Assembly: GCF_000768675.1 (NCBI RefSeq)
Contig: NZ_AVPI01000077.1
Location: 57,250-121,249, forward strand
Origin: Knoellia flava TL1
GTDB taxonomy: Bacteria > Actinomycetota > Actinomycetes > Actinomycetales > Dermatophilaceae
Reading direction: 5' to 3'
DNA: 64,000 nucleotides
The notes below the pieces were generated by a model. The model was not told where the DNA came from. It searched no databases and saw only the letters and a program-made list of their open reading frames with translations. A program made the translations under genes and the position numbers. Numbering within the stretch: position 1 is the stretch's first letter; every line of letters begins with the position of its first letter. This document shows positions 30,006 to 37,866 of the stretch, in pieces.

Positions 30006-30151
30006 AGACGCGGGGGGCGGTGGCGGGTGGCCGGGACAGGGTCGGTCACCCGTCACTCGTCCACCAGCACACAGGCCACGGACCGACGATGGGGCGACGG
30101 CGGGCGGCGCGTGGTGAGGACACGGCATACGGGCACGTAGTCTTGGCTCTC

Positions 30152-31264
30152 GTGGCCACCGACTTCACCCAAGAGATCAAGGACCTGCGCACGACGATGA
30201 CCTCCGTGCGCGAGGTCACCGACCTGACCGCGCTCGAGGCCCAGATCAGCGACCTCGAGAGCCAGGCGGCGGCCCCCGACCTCTGGGACGACCAGGAGAA
30301 GGCGCAGGCGGTCACCTCCGCCCTCTCCCGGGCCAAGGCCGAGTTCGACCGCGTCACCGGCATGGACGCCCGCATCGACGACCTCGAGGTCCTCGTCGAG
30401 ATGGGCCAGGAGGAGAACGACGCCGAGACCCTCGCCGAGGCCGAGAAGGAGCTCGTCAAGGTCAAGAAGGCCGTCGGCGAGCTCGAGGTGCGCACCCTGC
30501 TGTCCGGTGAGTGGGACGAGCGCGAGGCCGTCGTGACGATCCGCGCCGGCGCCGGTGGCGTCGACGCCGCGGACTTCGCCGAGATGCTCATGCGCATGTA
30601 CCTCCGCTGGGCCGAGCGCCACGGCTACCCGACCAAGGTCATGGACACGTCCTACGCCGAGGAGGCCGGCATCAAGTCGGCGACCTTCGAGGTCAACGTC
30701 CCCTATGCCTACGGCAACCTCTCCGTCGAGGGCGGCACGCACCGCCTCGTGAGGATCAGCCCCTTCGACAACCAGGGTCGCCGTCAGACGAGCTTCGCCG
30801 CCGTCGAGGTCATCCCCCTCATCGAGCAGACCGACTCCATCGACATCCCCGAGAACGAGCTCAAGATCGACGTCTTCCGCTCATCAGGCCCCGGCGGCCA
30901 GTCGGTCAACACGACCGACTCCGCGGTGCGCATGACCCACATCCCCACGGGCACGGTCGTCTCGATGCAGAACGAGAAGTCGCAGATCCAGAACCGCGCC
31001 GCCGCGCTGCGCGTCATGCAGTCCCGCCTCCTCCTGCTCAAGCGCGCCGAGGAGGCCGCCGAGCGCAAGGAGCTCGCCGGTGACGTCAAGGCGAGCTGGG
31101 GCGACCAGATGCGCTCCTACGTCCTCAACCCCTACCAGATGGTCAAGGACCTGCGGACCGAGTACGAGACCGGCAACCCCACCGCGGTCTTCGACGGCGA
31201 CATCGACGGCTTCATCGAGGCCGGCATCCGCTGGCAGATCGCCGAGCGCAAGGCCGAGGACTGA
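30152..31264 (+). CDS. prfB: Peptide chain release factor 2
   Basis: A 370-residue class I release factor for UAA and UGA stop codons. The tripeptide anticodon Ser-Pro-Phe is at residues 203-205 and the Gly-Gly-Gln peptidyl-tRNA hydrolysis motif at 248-250. The gene reads in one frame from GTG 30152, so the programmed frameshift found in many bacteria is absent, as is usual in actinobacteria. TAGTCT (30138-30143) lies 8 bases before the GTG and no ribosome-binding site is present, which suggests leaderless translation. In this family prfB commonly lies near ftsE, ftsX and smpB; here they are separated by about 12 kb of extra genes. Confidence 0.96.
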   Translation: MATDFTQEIKDLRTTMTSVREVTDLTALEAQISDLESQAAAPDLWDDQEKAQAVTSALSRAKAEFDRVTGMDARIDDLEVLVEMGQEENDAETLAEAEKELVKVKKAVGELEVRTLLSGEWDEREAVVTIRAGAGGVDAADFAEMLMRMYLRWAERHGYPTKVMDTSYAEEAGIKSATFEVNVPYAYGNLSVEGGTHRLVRISPFDNQGRRQTSFAAVEVIPLIEQTDSIDIPENELKIDVFRSSGPGGQSVNTTDSAVRMTHIPTGTVVSMQNEKSQIQNRAAALRVMQSRLLLLKRAEEAAERKELAGDVKASWGDQMRSYVLNPYQMVKDLRTEYETGNPTAVFDGDIDGFIEAGIRWQIAERKAED

Positions 31265-31302
31265 GTCCCGTAGCGGGGCAGTGGATCTGACGGGAGCAAC
31301 CC

Positions 31303-31779
31303 ATGACGTATGCCGTGGAGCCACCTCCCGGGGGACCGGTCGACTGGGGCGCGTGGTCCCGTGACCTCGCCGCCACGATCCGGTCGCTCGCCGACGGCGA
31401 CTCCGTCACCGTCACGGTCTCGGAGTTCCCGCGACCGCACCTCGTGCGCAAGGCGAGGTTCTTCGGGGTCATCCCGGCCCGCTACGAGGACATGGCTCCG
31501 TGGGTGCGGGTGCGGCGGGACGAGGACCACGCCGTCTGCGAGCTCGTCGGCAGCGAGGAGTTCGGCGGCGACTTCTTCTTCAGCCCCGACGAGGAGTCGA
31601 CGCTGGCGGAGATCGGGTGGCGCGAGCCCGGACCGATCTCCATGGAGGAGCGGGTCTGGAACCGGTGGTTCCCCGACGACGTGACGCAGACGGCATACCT
31701 CTCGAGGGACGACGCGCAGGCGGCGGCCGAGCTCGTGACCCGCACCCTGCGCGACGTCGTCTACGCCGCCGAGGCGTGA
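31303..31779 (+). CDS. TY-Chap-like domain protein
   Basis: A 158-residue soluble protein whose size and pattern fit the TY-Chap/YbjN-like (type III secretion chaperone-like) small proteins found in actinobacteria. The visible features are a Phe-Phe-Gly-Val-Ile/Pro loop near residue 50, a Trp-Val-Arg-Val-Arg strand and an acidic tail. It follows prfB by 38 bases and may be co-transcribed. The assignment to TY-Chap is by overall pattern only; no enzymatic motif is visible. Confidence 0.55.
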   Translation: MTYAVEPPPGGPVDWGAWSRDLAATIRSLADGDSVTVTVSEFPRPHLVRKARFFGVIPARYEDMAPWVRVRRDEDHAVCELVGSEEFGGDFFFSPDEESTLAEIGWREPGPISMEERVWNRWFPDDVTQTAYLSRDDAQAAAELVTRTLRDVVYAAEA

Positions 31780-31813
31780 CACAGACGCCGTCCCAAAGGG
31801 CCATGACCGGTAG

Positions 31814-31874
31814 TTGACACCCTCGAGACTACCGCGCTGAAACCAGCGAATTCTGCTGTGCAACAGCGGAATTC
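31814..31874 (+). promoter_or_regulatory. Putative promoter and inverted repeat upstream of the secreted-protein operon
   Basis: TTGACA at 31814-31819 matches a -35 consensus. Downstream, GAATTCTGCTGT (31848-31859) and ACAGCGGAATTC (31863-31874) form an 11-of-12 inverted repeat with a 3-base centre. It lies about 130 bases before ATG 32007 and is much less GC-rich than its surroundings. It could be an operator or a hairpin in the leader; which one cannot be told. Confidence 0.45.
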
Positions 31875-32006
31875 ACCTTCCCGATTTTGTGTGCCGGCAG
31901 CGGTGCGAGCCGCGCCGTCCCGAAGTCCTTGTCCCCCTCTTGCAGCCGGACCTACGTTGCAGCCAGTCCCACCACAACGAGGTGGGGGACGACGAAAGGG
32001 GAAGGT

Positions 32007-32462
32007 ATGAACAAGATCCTCCGTCGGTCCGTCTTCGCAGCAACTGCGGGGGCGGCCCTGGCCGGGGCCACCTTGGTCGCGGCGCCGGCACAGGCGTTCA
32101 CGTCGAGCAGCTCCGTCTACGTCGGTGGCACGAACTACTACGTCAAGGCGTGGTCGTGCAACCTCTACTGGAGCTCGTGCAGCTGGGACGCCGAGACCTC
32201 GATGTCCAACTCGAAGAGCTTCACCCACCGCGGTGACGTCAAGGCCAACGGCATCAGCGTCTCGATCACGATCTCCGCCGACGCGGGTGCCACGATCACC
32301 GGCAACTCGACCACATTGGCGACGGCCAGGGAGTCGGGCTACGGCCGCTACAACTACATGGCCGGCGTCGCCCGCCCCAGCGTGTTCTCGGTCTCCGTCG
32401 CGTCGCGTTCGCGCCTCGACACCGCCGCAGCCGACCCCAGCTCCGGCTGGACCACTTGGTGA
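32007..32462 (+). CDS. Secreted protein, first gene of a lipoprotein/ABC-exporter operon
   Basis: A 151-residue protein with a Sec signal peptide (Arg-Arg-Ser-Val-Phe, hydrophobic core, Ala-Gln-Ala cleavage near residue 30). The mature part of about 120 residues is rich in Ser, Thr, Tyr, Trp and Gly. It contains two cysteines (Trp-Ser-Cys-Asn-Leu-Tyr-Trp-Ser-Ser-Cys), reads as alternating beta-strand sequence and ends in Trp-Thr-Thr-Trp. AAAGGGGAAGG precedes ATG 32007. It resembles in design the secreted bacteriocin-like proteins that precede dedicated ABC systems (lactococcin 972 type), but I see no clear sequence match. The strong hairpin after it would keep it more abundant than the genes downstream. 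Confidence 0.75.
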   Translation: MNKILRRSVFAATAGAALAGATLVAAPAQAFTSSSSVYVGGTNYYVKAWSCNLYWSSCSWDAETSMSNSKSFTHRGDVKANGISVSITISADAGATITGNSTTLATARESGYGRYNYMAGVARPSVFSVSVASRSRLDTAAADPSSGWTTW

Positions 32463-32464
32463 CG

Positions 32465-34156
32465 ATGAGCTCGACACCGGGCCCCCTCCCCGCAATGGAG
32501 GGGGCCCGGCCCTCGGCAAGCCTACGGCCGCACGGCGTCCGTCGGCTCGTCGGAGCCGCCCTCGTGGCGGCCGTCGTGGCCTCGCTCACCGCCTGCCGAC
32601 CGAGTTCGGACGACGAGGGCGGTGCGGCCGCGCCCGGGGCCGCAGTCGCCGGCGCGTCCTTCCGCTCCTCGAACGGCCTCTACTTCCCGCCCGAGCTCTG
32701 GAGCGCCGTGGGGGAGTCCCGCGAGGCCGGCATGCTCCGGGCACTCGCCACCGCCCAGGCCGGTGGCGCCCTCGACCGCACCCCGTGGGCGGCGAAGGAC
32801 ACCCCCGCCCTGCTCGCCGACGAGTCCTCGCCCCTCGAGGCGGCGTGGCTCGTGGCGCAGGGCTCCGAACCGGTGGGTGCCGGTTCGGGGGACGGGTCCA
32901 CGCCACCGACCGGGTGGGCCCTGGCGATCGCCTCGGGCGAGTGGCTGCAGGTGTGGATGGCCGACGACCTTGACCGCGCCCGCGGGGGGCGAGCCGTCCT
33001 CTCGGCTGCCGACCGCAGCCGACTGGAGGCGGCCCGCACGGGGGCGGACGCACTCGGGCAGCACGTCGCGGCCGCGGTCCTCGCTCGCCGGGACGGTGTC
33101 TCCGGCGCGCCCTTGCCCACCCTTCCCGAGCGCGCCCGCACCGACAGCCCTCGCGAGGCGGCGCTGCTGCTCATGCTCCGCGGACTCGGGGGTGAGCCGC
33201 CGGAGGTCCACAACGCGGGCCTCGTCCCGAGCCTTCTCGCGGCTGCCCGCACCGACGACTGGGTGCTCTACTACCTCACCCGGGCCTATGCCGCCGCCGG
33301 CCGCCTCGAGACTGCCCGCGCGGTGCTCGCCCGCTTCGACTCACGCCGGGTCCTGCCCGACGGGTCCGTGCTCGAGGTGCCCGAGTTCAACGGCTCGGTC
33401 GGCTCGACCTTCCGCATGGTCCGCTACCACTCCGGACGACAGGACCTCGACGACTTCCTCGGCAAGGGTGGCCGCGCGGAGCTCGCCCGCACCCTCTCCG
33501 GGCAGCGCGCGGTCGACGCACTGCACGGCCTCGCCGTCACCGCCACCCTCGCGCTGCTCGACCCGGCGTCGGTCCCTGCCGACGAACGGCAGAAGGTGGT
33601 CGACGAGGCCGTCACCACACTCGTGCCCGGGACCGGTCCCATGACGCTGGAGCAGGCTGTGGCCTGGACCCAGCTGGCGGAGTACGCCCGGGCGCTGGCC
33701 GTGCCGATGCCCTACCGCGGACTCGCCCCCACCGCCGTCACCCGGTGGCAGGAGGTCAGCCCCGACGTGGCCGCCCCGACCCTCGCCAGGTTCCTCCGGG
33801 CGAGGGGCGTCGCCGCCAAGGAGGACCGGCAGGTCGCGGCGCTGCTGCCCGTGCTCCGCAAGGGCCTCACGAGCCGGCCGGCCGCCGAGATCGAGAGCTC
33901 CATCCTCGTCACCGGCTCCCTCGCGCTGCACGACATCGAGGGGGCATGGCCACTCGCGCCCTCGGTGGTCTCGGCCGCCCTCCGGGGTCGTTGGGGTGGG
34001 TGCCGCGGAGACTTCGACGGCTACCTCCGCGAGTCCGCGGCCTCCTCGTCGGTGTGCAACGTCGACGACTCGTATGCCGCGCTGGACCTGCCGGACGCCC
34101 TCCCGTCGGCCGCCTCGGCCGCCGAGGCCGCCCCCTCCGTCGGAGGCGTGGCGTGA
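32465..34156 (+). CDS. Large lipoprotein of unknown function
   Basis: About 563 residues. The start is uncertain: ATG 32465 and ATG 32495 both fit and both lie in or beside a strong hairpin. A lipobox (Leu-Thr-Ala-Cys) follows a hydrophobic helix about 45 residues in, so the protein is anchored on the outer face of the membrane. The rest is a mostly helical, Ala/Arg/Leu-rich array with repeated short helix pairs, suggesting an alpha-solenoid-like scaffold. No enzyme motif is seen. The last residues are alanine-rich. The stop overlaps the ATG of the next lipoprotein gene. It is probably part of the exporter complex encoded downstream. Confidence 0.75.
   Translation: MSSTPGPLPAMEGARPSASLRPHGVRRLVGAALVAAVVASLTACRPSSDDEGGAAAPGAAVAGASFRSSNGLYFPPELWSAVGESREAGMLRALATAQAGGALDRTPWAAKDTPALLADESSPLEAAWLVAQGSEPVGAGSGDGSTPPTGWALAIASGEWLQVWMADDLDRARGGRAVLSAADRSRLEAARTGADALGQHVAAAVLARRDGVSGAPLPTLPERARTDSPREAALLLMLRGLGGEPPEVHNAGLVPSLLAAARTDDWVLYYLTRAYAAAGRLETARAVLARFDSRRVLPDGSVLEVPEFNGSVGSTFRMVRYHSGRQDLDDFLGKGGRAELARTLSGQRAVDALHGLAVTATLALLDPASVPADERQKVVDEAVTTLVPGTGPMTLEQAVAWTQLAEYARALAVPMPYRGLAPTAVTRWQEVSPDVAAPTLARFLRARGVAAKEDRQVAALLPVLRKGLTSRPAAEIESSILVTGSLALHDIEGAWPLAPSVVSAALRGRWGGCRGDFDGYLRESAASSSVCNVDDSYAALDLPDALPSAASAAEAAPSVGGVA
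32477..32509 (+). terminator. Strong hairpin at the start of the downstream lipoprotein gene
   Basis: Perfect 13-base arms CCGGGCCCCCTCC and GGAGGGGGCCCGG flank a 7-base loop. It begins 14 bases after the secreted-protein stop and overlaps the likely start codons of the next gene. It may work as a partial terminator or mRNA-stabilising stem, or limit translation of the downstream gene. Confidence 0.75.
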
Positions 34157-34467
34157 TGTCCTCGCGCACGCGATCGCTCGCCGGGCTCGCCGTGCTCCTC
34201 CTCGGTCTCAGCGGCTGCGGCTCCGACGCGCCCCCGCCCGAGGTGTCCGTGGCGTGCCCCGCCGGCACGGTCGAGGTGACCGTGACGAACCGGGCCAGCG
34301 AGGTCGAGCGCTACACCGTCCACGTGGCCTTCGAGCGGGCCGGCGACACCGAGCGCGAGGCCTACTCCTCGAACGACGTGGACCCCGGTGCGACCGCCAT
34401 CGTCACCGACTCCCGACCGGACGAACCAGAGACCTGCTCCATCGAGAGAACCGAGGTGTTCCGATGA
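34156..34467 (+). CDS. Small lipoprotein
   Basis: A 103-residue protein with a lipoprotein signal (Leu-Ser-Gly-Cys at residue 21). It is followed by a single small beta-rich domain with two more cysteines that could pair. The start overlaps the preceding stop (TGATG) and its stop overlaps the next ATG, so it is translationally coupled on both sides. No family is recognised. Three successive lipoprotein genes in one operon point to an extracellular membrane-anchored assembly. Confidence 0.75.
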   Translation: MSSRTRSLAGLAVLLLGLSGCGSDAPPPEVSVACPAGTVEVTVTNRASEVERYTVHVAFERAGDTEREAYSSNDVDPGATAIVTDSRPDEPETCSIERTEVFR

Positions 34468-34997
34468 ACCTGCTTCCTCCCGCGCTCGCTCGTCGGGCCT
34501 TGCGCACCCTGGGCGCGGCCGGCGTCCTCCTCGTCGTCGGGCTCGGGACGACGGCGTGCACGAGCGCGGATCCCGCGCCCGCCCCTGCGGTCTCCCGCAC
34601 GACCGACGACGCCGCGGCGAACGACGCGCTCTACCGGTGCCTCATGGACCAGGGCTTCGCGGTGACGCGCGGCGCCGGGGGGGCCATCGAGTTCAAGGAC
34701 CCCGAGGACACGCAGGGGGCGAGCTACACGACGGCACGCAGCCAGTGCCTGCGCGACCTCGAGGCCGACGGCACGGTCGTCGCCGCCGGGGCGAGCCTCA
34801 CCGCGCAGTACGCATCGATGTCGCGCCTCCACGCCTGCCTCACCACCAAGGGGATCACGATGGCGGCCTGGCCGACGGAGGCGGTCTTCGTCGAGAAGGA
34901 CGGCGCCTTCAACGTGCTGTCCGCGGCCGAGGAGGTCACGATGGAGCGCGCCGCCGGGCTGTGCCCCGACGAGGTCGCGGCCCTCGAGGCGCAGTGA
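34464..34997 (+). CDS. Lipoprotein of unknown function
   Basis: A 177-residue protein with a signal sequence ending in Thr-Thr-Ala-Cys near residue 32. The mature domain has four further cysteines in two Cys-Leu-X-X contexts (Tyr-Arg-Cys-Leu-Met-Asp-Gln-Gly-Phe and His-Ala-Cys-Leu-Thr-Thr-Lys-Gly), which look like an internal duplication of a small helical unit. Its ATG overlaps the previous stop (ATGA), and the next gene starts within its stop codon. No known family; the position suggests a role with the adaptor and exporter. Confidence 0.75.
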   Translation: MNLLPPALARRALRTLGAAGVLLVVGLGTTACTSADPAPAPAVSRTTDDAAANDALYRCLMDQGFAVTRGAGGAIEFKDPEDTQGASYTTARSQCLRDLEADGTVVAAGASLTAQYASMSRLHACLTTKGITMAAWPTEAVFVEKDGAFNVLSAAEEVTMERAAGLCPDEVAALEAQ

Positions 34998-36100
34998 TGC
35001 GCGCGACCGCGCGGCTGGGACGCCGACTCGCCGGCGTCGTGGCGCTCCTCGTCATCCCGGGCACGGCCTTCGTCGCCGGCCGCAGCAGCCTCGCCGGTGT
35101 CGAGCGGGCGAGCGCCGGCGTCGTCGCCGGCCCGGCCGCCGTCGAGTGGACCGTCAAGCAGGAGCGGGTCGGCCGGACCCTCAGGCTGCCGGCGACGCTC
35201 CGCCTCGTGGACAGTCCCGGACCGCTCGTGGGTGTGGCAGGCATGCTCACCGCGCTGCCTCCCTCGCAGGGCCGGACCGTCTCCTCCGGCGACGTCGTGG
35301 CCGAGGTGGACCTGCACCCGATCGTGGCGGGGCAGGGCACCGTGCCGGCCTTCCGCCCGCTCCAGGTGGGCACCGTCGGGCCGGACGTCGCGCAGCTGCG
35401 TCGCTTCCTCTGCACCGAGAAGGTGCTCACGTCCTGCGCTGCCAGCACGACGTTCTCGCCGGCCGTGCGCTCCGCGGTCAAGGCCTGGCAGAAGTCGCTG
35501 GGGGTCACGCAGACCGGTGTCGTCCAGCCCTCGGAGGTCATGTGGCTCCCGGAGCTGCCGGCTCGGGTACGGCCGGCCACGACGGCCGCCGTCGGCAACC
35601 GGGTGACCGCCGACGACAGGCCCGTGCTCACCGCTGGTGGCGCGCCGACTCTCGACGTCCGCGTCACGCCCGCCCAAGCCAAGCTGGTGCCACCGGGTGC
35701 ACCTCTGACACTGGGCCAGGTGACGGGTCGGGTGACCGGCGCCTCCGCAGCCGTCTCGTCCGGTCCGGACGCCGAGCAGGCTGAGCAGGCCATGACCCTC
35801 GACGTCGCCGGTCCGGACGGCCGGGAACCCTTGTGCGCCAGCGCCGGTCCGTGCGCGTCGCTTCTCGGGTCGGCGCTGAGCAGGAGCGTCACGGTCGACG
35901 TCGCGGTCGTCCCGTCGCGCACCGGCACGGGAGTCCCGGTGCGCGCCGTCCTCACCGGTGCCGACGGAGCGACATATGTGCGCGGCGTCGACGGCACCCG
36001 AAGGCCCGTCACCGTGGAGGCGACGGCCGGTGGGCTGTCGATCGTCACCGGGCTGCGCGTGGGGGAGCGGATCCTCGTCAACGAGGCTCCCCGTGGCTGA
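34997..36100 (+). CDS. Exporter adaptor protein with peptidoglycan-binding domain
   Basis: A 367-residue protein with one N-terminal membrane helix (residues 10-28), then an extracellular part. Residues about 50-110 and 215-360 look like the barrel-sandwich and beta-barrel parts of a membrane-fusion (MacA/HlyD-type) adaptor. Residues about 128-185 form a PG_binding_1 domain (Val-Gly-Pro-Asp-Val-Ala-Gln-Leu-Arg-Arg-Phe-Leu). Such adaptors couple MacB-type ABC transporters to the cell wall in actinobacteria. The Arg-Val-Gly-Glu-Arg-Ile-Leu-Val end is typical of adaptors. It overlaps the ATPase gene by 8 bases. Confidence 0.8.
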   Translation: MRATARLGRRLAGVVALLVIPGTAFVAGRSSLAGVERASAGVVAGPAAVEWTVKQERVGRTLRLPATLRLVDSPGPLVGVAGMLTALPPSQGRTVSSGDVVAEVDLHPIVAGQGTVPAFRPLQVGTVGPDVAQLRRFLCTEKVLTSCAASTTFSPAVRSAVKAWQKSLGVTQTGVVQPSEVMWLPELPARVRPATTAAVGNRVTADDRPVLTAGGAPTLDVRVTPAQAKLVPPGAPLTLGQVTGRVTGASAAVSSGPDAEQAEQAMTLDVAGPDGREPLCASAGPCASLLGSALSRSVTVDVAVVPSRTGTGVPVRAVLTGADGATYVRGVDGTRRPVTVEATAGGLSIVTGLRVGERILVNEAPRG

Positions 36101-36776
36101 GACCGTCGTCGTCCCCGTGGCTGAGCACACGGGCGCGCCGAGGGTCGTCGCCAGGGACCTCACCTACGGCTACCGGCGTGACGTCCCCGTCCTCGACGGG
36201 GTCGACCTCGATCTGCGGCCCGGTGAGGTCGTGGCGCTGACCGGACCCTCCGGCCGGGGCAAGAGCACCCTGCTCTACCTCCTCGCCGGACTGCTCCGGC
36301 CGTGGTCGGGGACGGTCCGGCTCGACGGCGTCGACCTCGGCGAGCTGGCTGACGCGGAGCGCTCGCTGCTGCGGGCCCGGACCTGTGGCTTCGTCTTCCA
36401 GGACGTCGTCCTCGACCCGCGTCGCCGCATCCTCGACTCCGTCCTCGAACCCGCCCGGTATGCCGGCCACCCACCGAAGCGGTGGGTTCCACGTGCGCTC
36501 GGTCTGCTCGAGTCGATGGGGGTCGCCCTCCAGGCGGACGCGCGCCCCGGCGAGGTTTCCGGCGGCCAGGCCCAGCGCATCGGTGTGTGTCGTGCGCTGC
36601 TCATGGAACCCGGCGTCGTCTTCGCCGACGAACCGACGGGGAACCTCGACCATGCGTCCGCCGAGGCGGTCCTCGACGCGCTCGACGGAGCGGCCCGCCG
36701 TGGCGCCGTCGTCGTCATCGCCACGCACGACGACCGTGTCGTCGACCGCTGCACCTCCAGGGTCGTGCTGTCGTGA
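36093..36776 (+). CDS. ABC transporter ATP-binding protein (MacB/LolD type)
   Basis: A 227-residue ATPase. Walker A reads Gly-Pro-Ser-Gly-Arg-Gly-Lys-Ser-Thr, the signature Val-Ser-Gly-Gly-Gln-Ala-Gln-Arg, and Walker B Val-Val-Phe-Ala-Asp-Glu-Pro-Thr-Gly-Asn-Leu, the last being typical of the LolD/MacB subfamily. A histidine switch is present (Ala-Thr-His-Asp-Asp). The start at GTG 36093 lies inside the 3' end of the adaptor gene. It energises the permease encoded next and belongs to the secreted-protein/lipoprotein operon. Confidence 0.9.
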   Translation: MAETVVVPVAEHTGAPRVVARDLTYGYRRDVPVLDGVDLDLRPGEVVALTGPSGRGKSTLLYLLAGLLRPWSGTVRLDGVDLGELADAERSLLRARTCGFVFQDVVLDPRRRILDSVLEPARYAGHPPKRWVPRALGLLESMGVALQADARPGEVSGGQAQRIGVCRALLMEPGVVFADEPTGNLDHASAEAVLDALDGAARRGAVVVIATHDDRVVDRCTSRVVLS

Positions 36777-37864
36777 GGCCGGCGGCGATCCTCGGCGAGG
36801 CCTGGTCGAGCGCGCTCGCCTCGCGCGCCTTCTCCATCCTCTTCGGGGGGCTCGCCGGCGCGGTCGTCCTCGCGGTCGTCCTGCTCACCGCGCAGGTGCA
36901 GGCGCAGCGGGAGTCCGTGCGCGTCGCCTTCGAGCGTGAGCAGTTCCGCACCGTCGTGCTGGTCGACAACCAGGACAAGGGCGTGCTGCCGCCGGAGATG
37001 CCGAGCCGGGTCTCGTCTCTCTCGACGGTGACCAGGGCGTGGTCGTCGTCCGAGGCGTTCGAGGTGAGCAACGGCAGCCTGGCGGAGGGGGCGCGGGCGT
37101 CGGCACACATGCTCGAGGCCGACTGGTCGCGGTTGCCGATCACCCTCACGAGCGGGCGCCTCCCGAACGGCCCCGACGAGGCGGTCGTCGACGACGGCAG
37201 TGCAGCCGCGCTCGGCATCGACTCCACCGGGGGCTGGGTGCACGACGACCTCGGGCGCGCGTGGAGCGTCGTGGGCTCCTTCGTGCCCGACCACGAGCGC
37301 GCGCCCAGGTCGGTCCTCGTGCCGTGGTCCGGCACGACGCCGCCGCGCTCGGTGACGGTCGTGGCCGGCTCGGCCGCCGACGTCGACGCGACCGTGAGCA
37401 GTGCGGCCGGACTCGCCGACGTCACGGGCCCGACCGACCTCACGGTCGAGCGCTCCACCGACGCGGCAGCCATCGGCGGTGACGTCAGGTCGACCGTGGA
37501 GGCGTGGGCGGTCGTCATCGTCGCCACCGTCATGGGCGCGGGTGTCCTCGTCCTCGGCCTGCTGTCCCTGCTCATGGTGCACAGCCGCCGGCAGGAGTTC
37601 GGACGGCGTCGCGCCCTCGGAGCCGGACGCGGCGCGATCGTGGGACTCGTCGTGGCCCAGGGCGTCCTCGTCATCGCGCTCGGTGCCGTGGCCGGAGCCG
37701 CGGCCGGGTCAGCCGTCGGGTGGGCCCTCTGGGCACAGCTCGTCGATCCCTCGCTCCTGGCGGCCCTCGTCGTCGCCACGGTGGCGCTGGCCGTCTCGGC
37801 ACAGGTCCCCTCCGCGGTCCTCGCCGGCCTGCGCGACCCGGTTCGCGTGCTGCGAACCGCCTGA
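36773..37864 (+). CDS. ABC transporter permease, MacB/FtsX-like
   Basis: A 363-residue protein with one N-terminal helix (about 22-42), an extracellular domain of roughly 190 residues, then three C-terminal helices. The conserved Arg-Arg-Gln-Glu-Phe-Gly-Arg-Arg-Arg-Ala-Leu-Gly loop follows the second helix, as in FtsX/MacB proteins. GTG 36773 overlaps the ATPase stop. Such mechanotransmission permeases often do not carry substrate through the membrane but act on extracellular or membrane-bound molecules. This fits an operon full of lipoproteins. It is the last gene of the operon. Confidence 0.85.
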   Translation: MRPAAILGEAWSSALASRAFSILFGGLAGAVVLAVVLLTAQVQAQRESVRVAFEREQFRTVVLVDNQDKGVLPPEMPSRVSSLSTVTRAWSSSEAFEVSNGSLAEGARASAHMLEADWSRLPITLTSGRLPNGPDEAVVDDGSAAALGIDSTGGWVHDDLGRAWSVVGSFVPDHERAPRSVLVPWSGTTPPRSVTVVAGSAADVDATVSSAAGLADVTGPTDLTVERSTDAAAIGGDVRSTVEAWAVVIVATVMGAGVLVLGLLSLLMVHSRRQEFGRRRALGAGRGAIVGLVVAQGVLVIALGAVAGAAAGSAVGWALWAQLVDPSLLAALVVATVALAVSAQVPSAVLAGLRDPVRVLRTA

Positions 37865-37866
37865 CG

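Noticed and set aside
30152..30260. Programmed frameshift in prfB
   Set aside because: The gene is open in one frame from GTG 30152 and no internal TGA with a CTT slip site is present.
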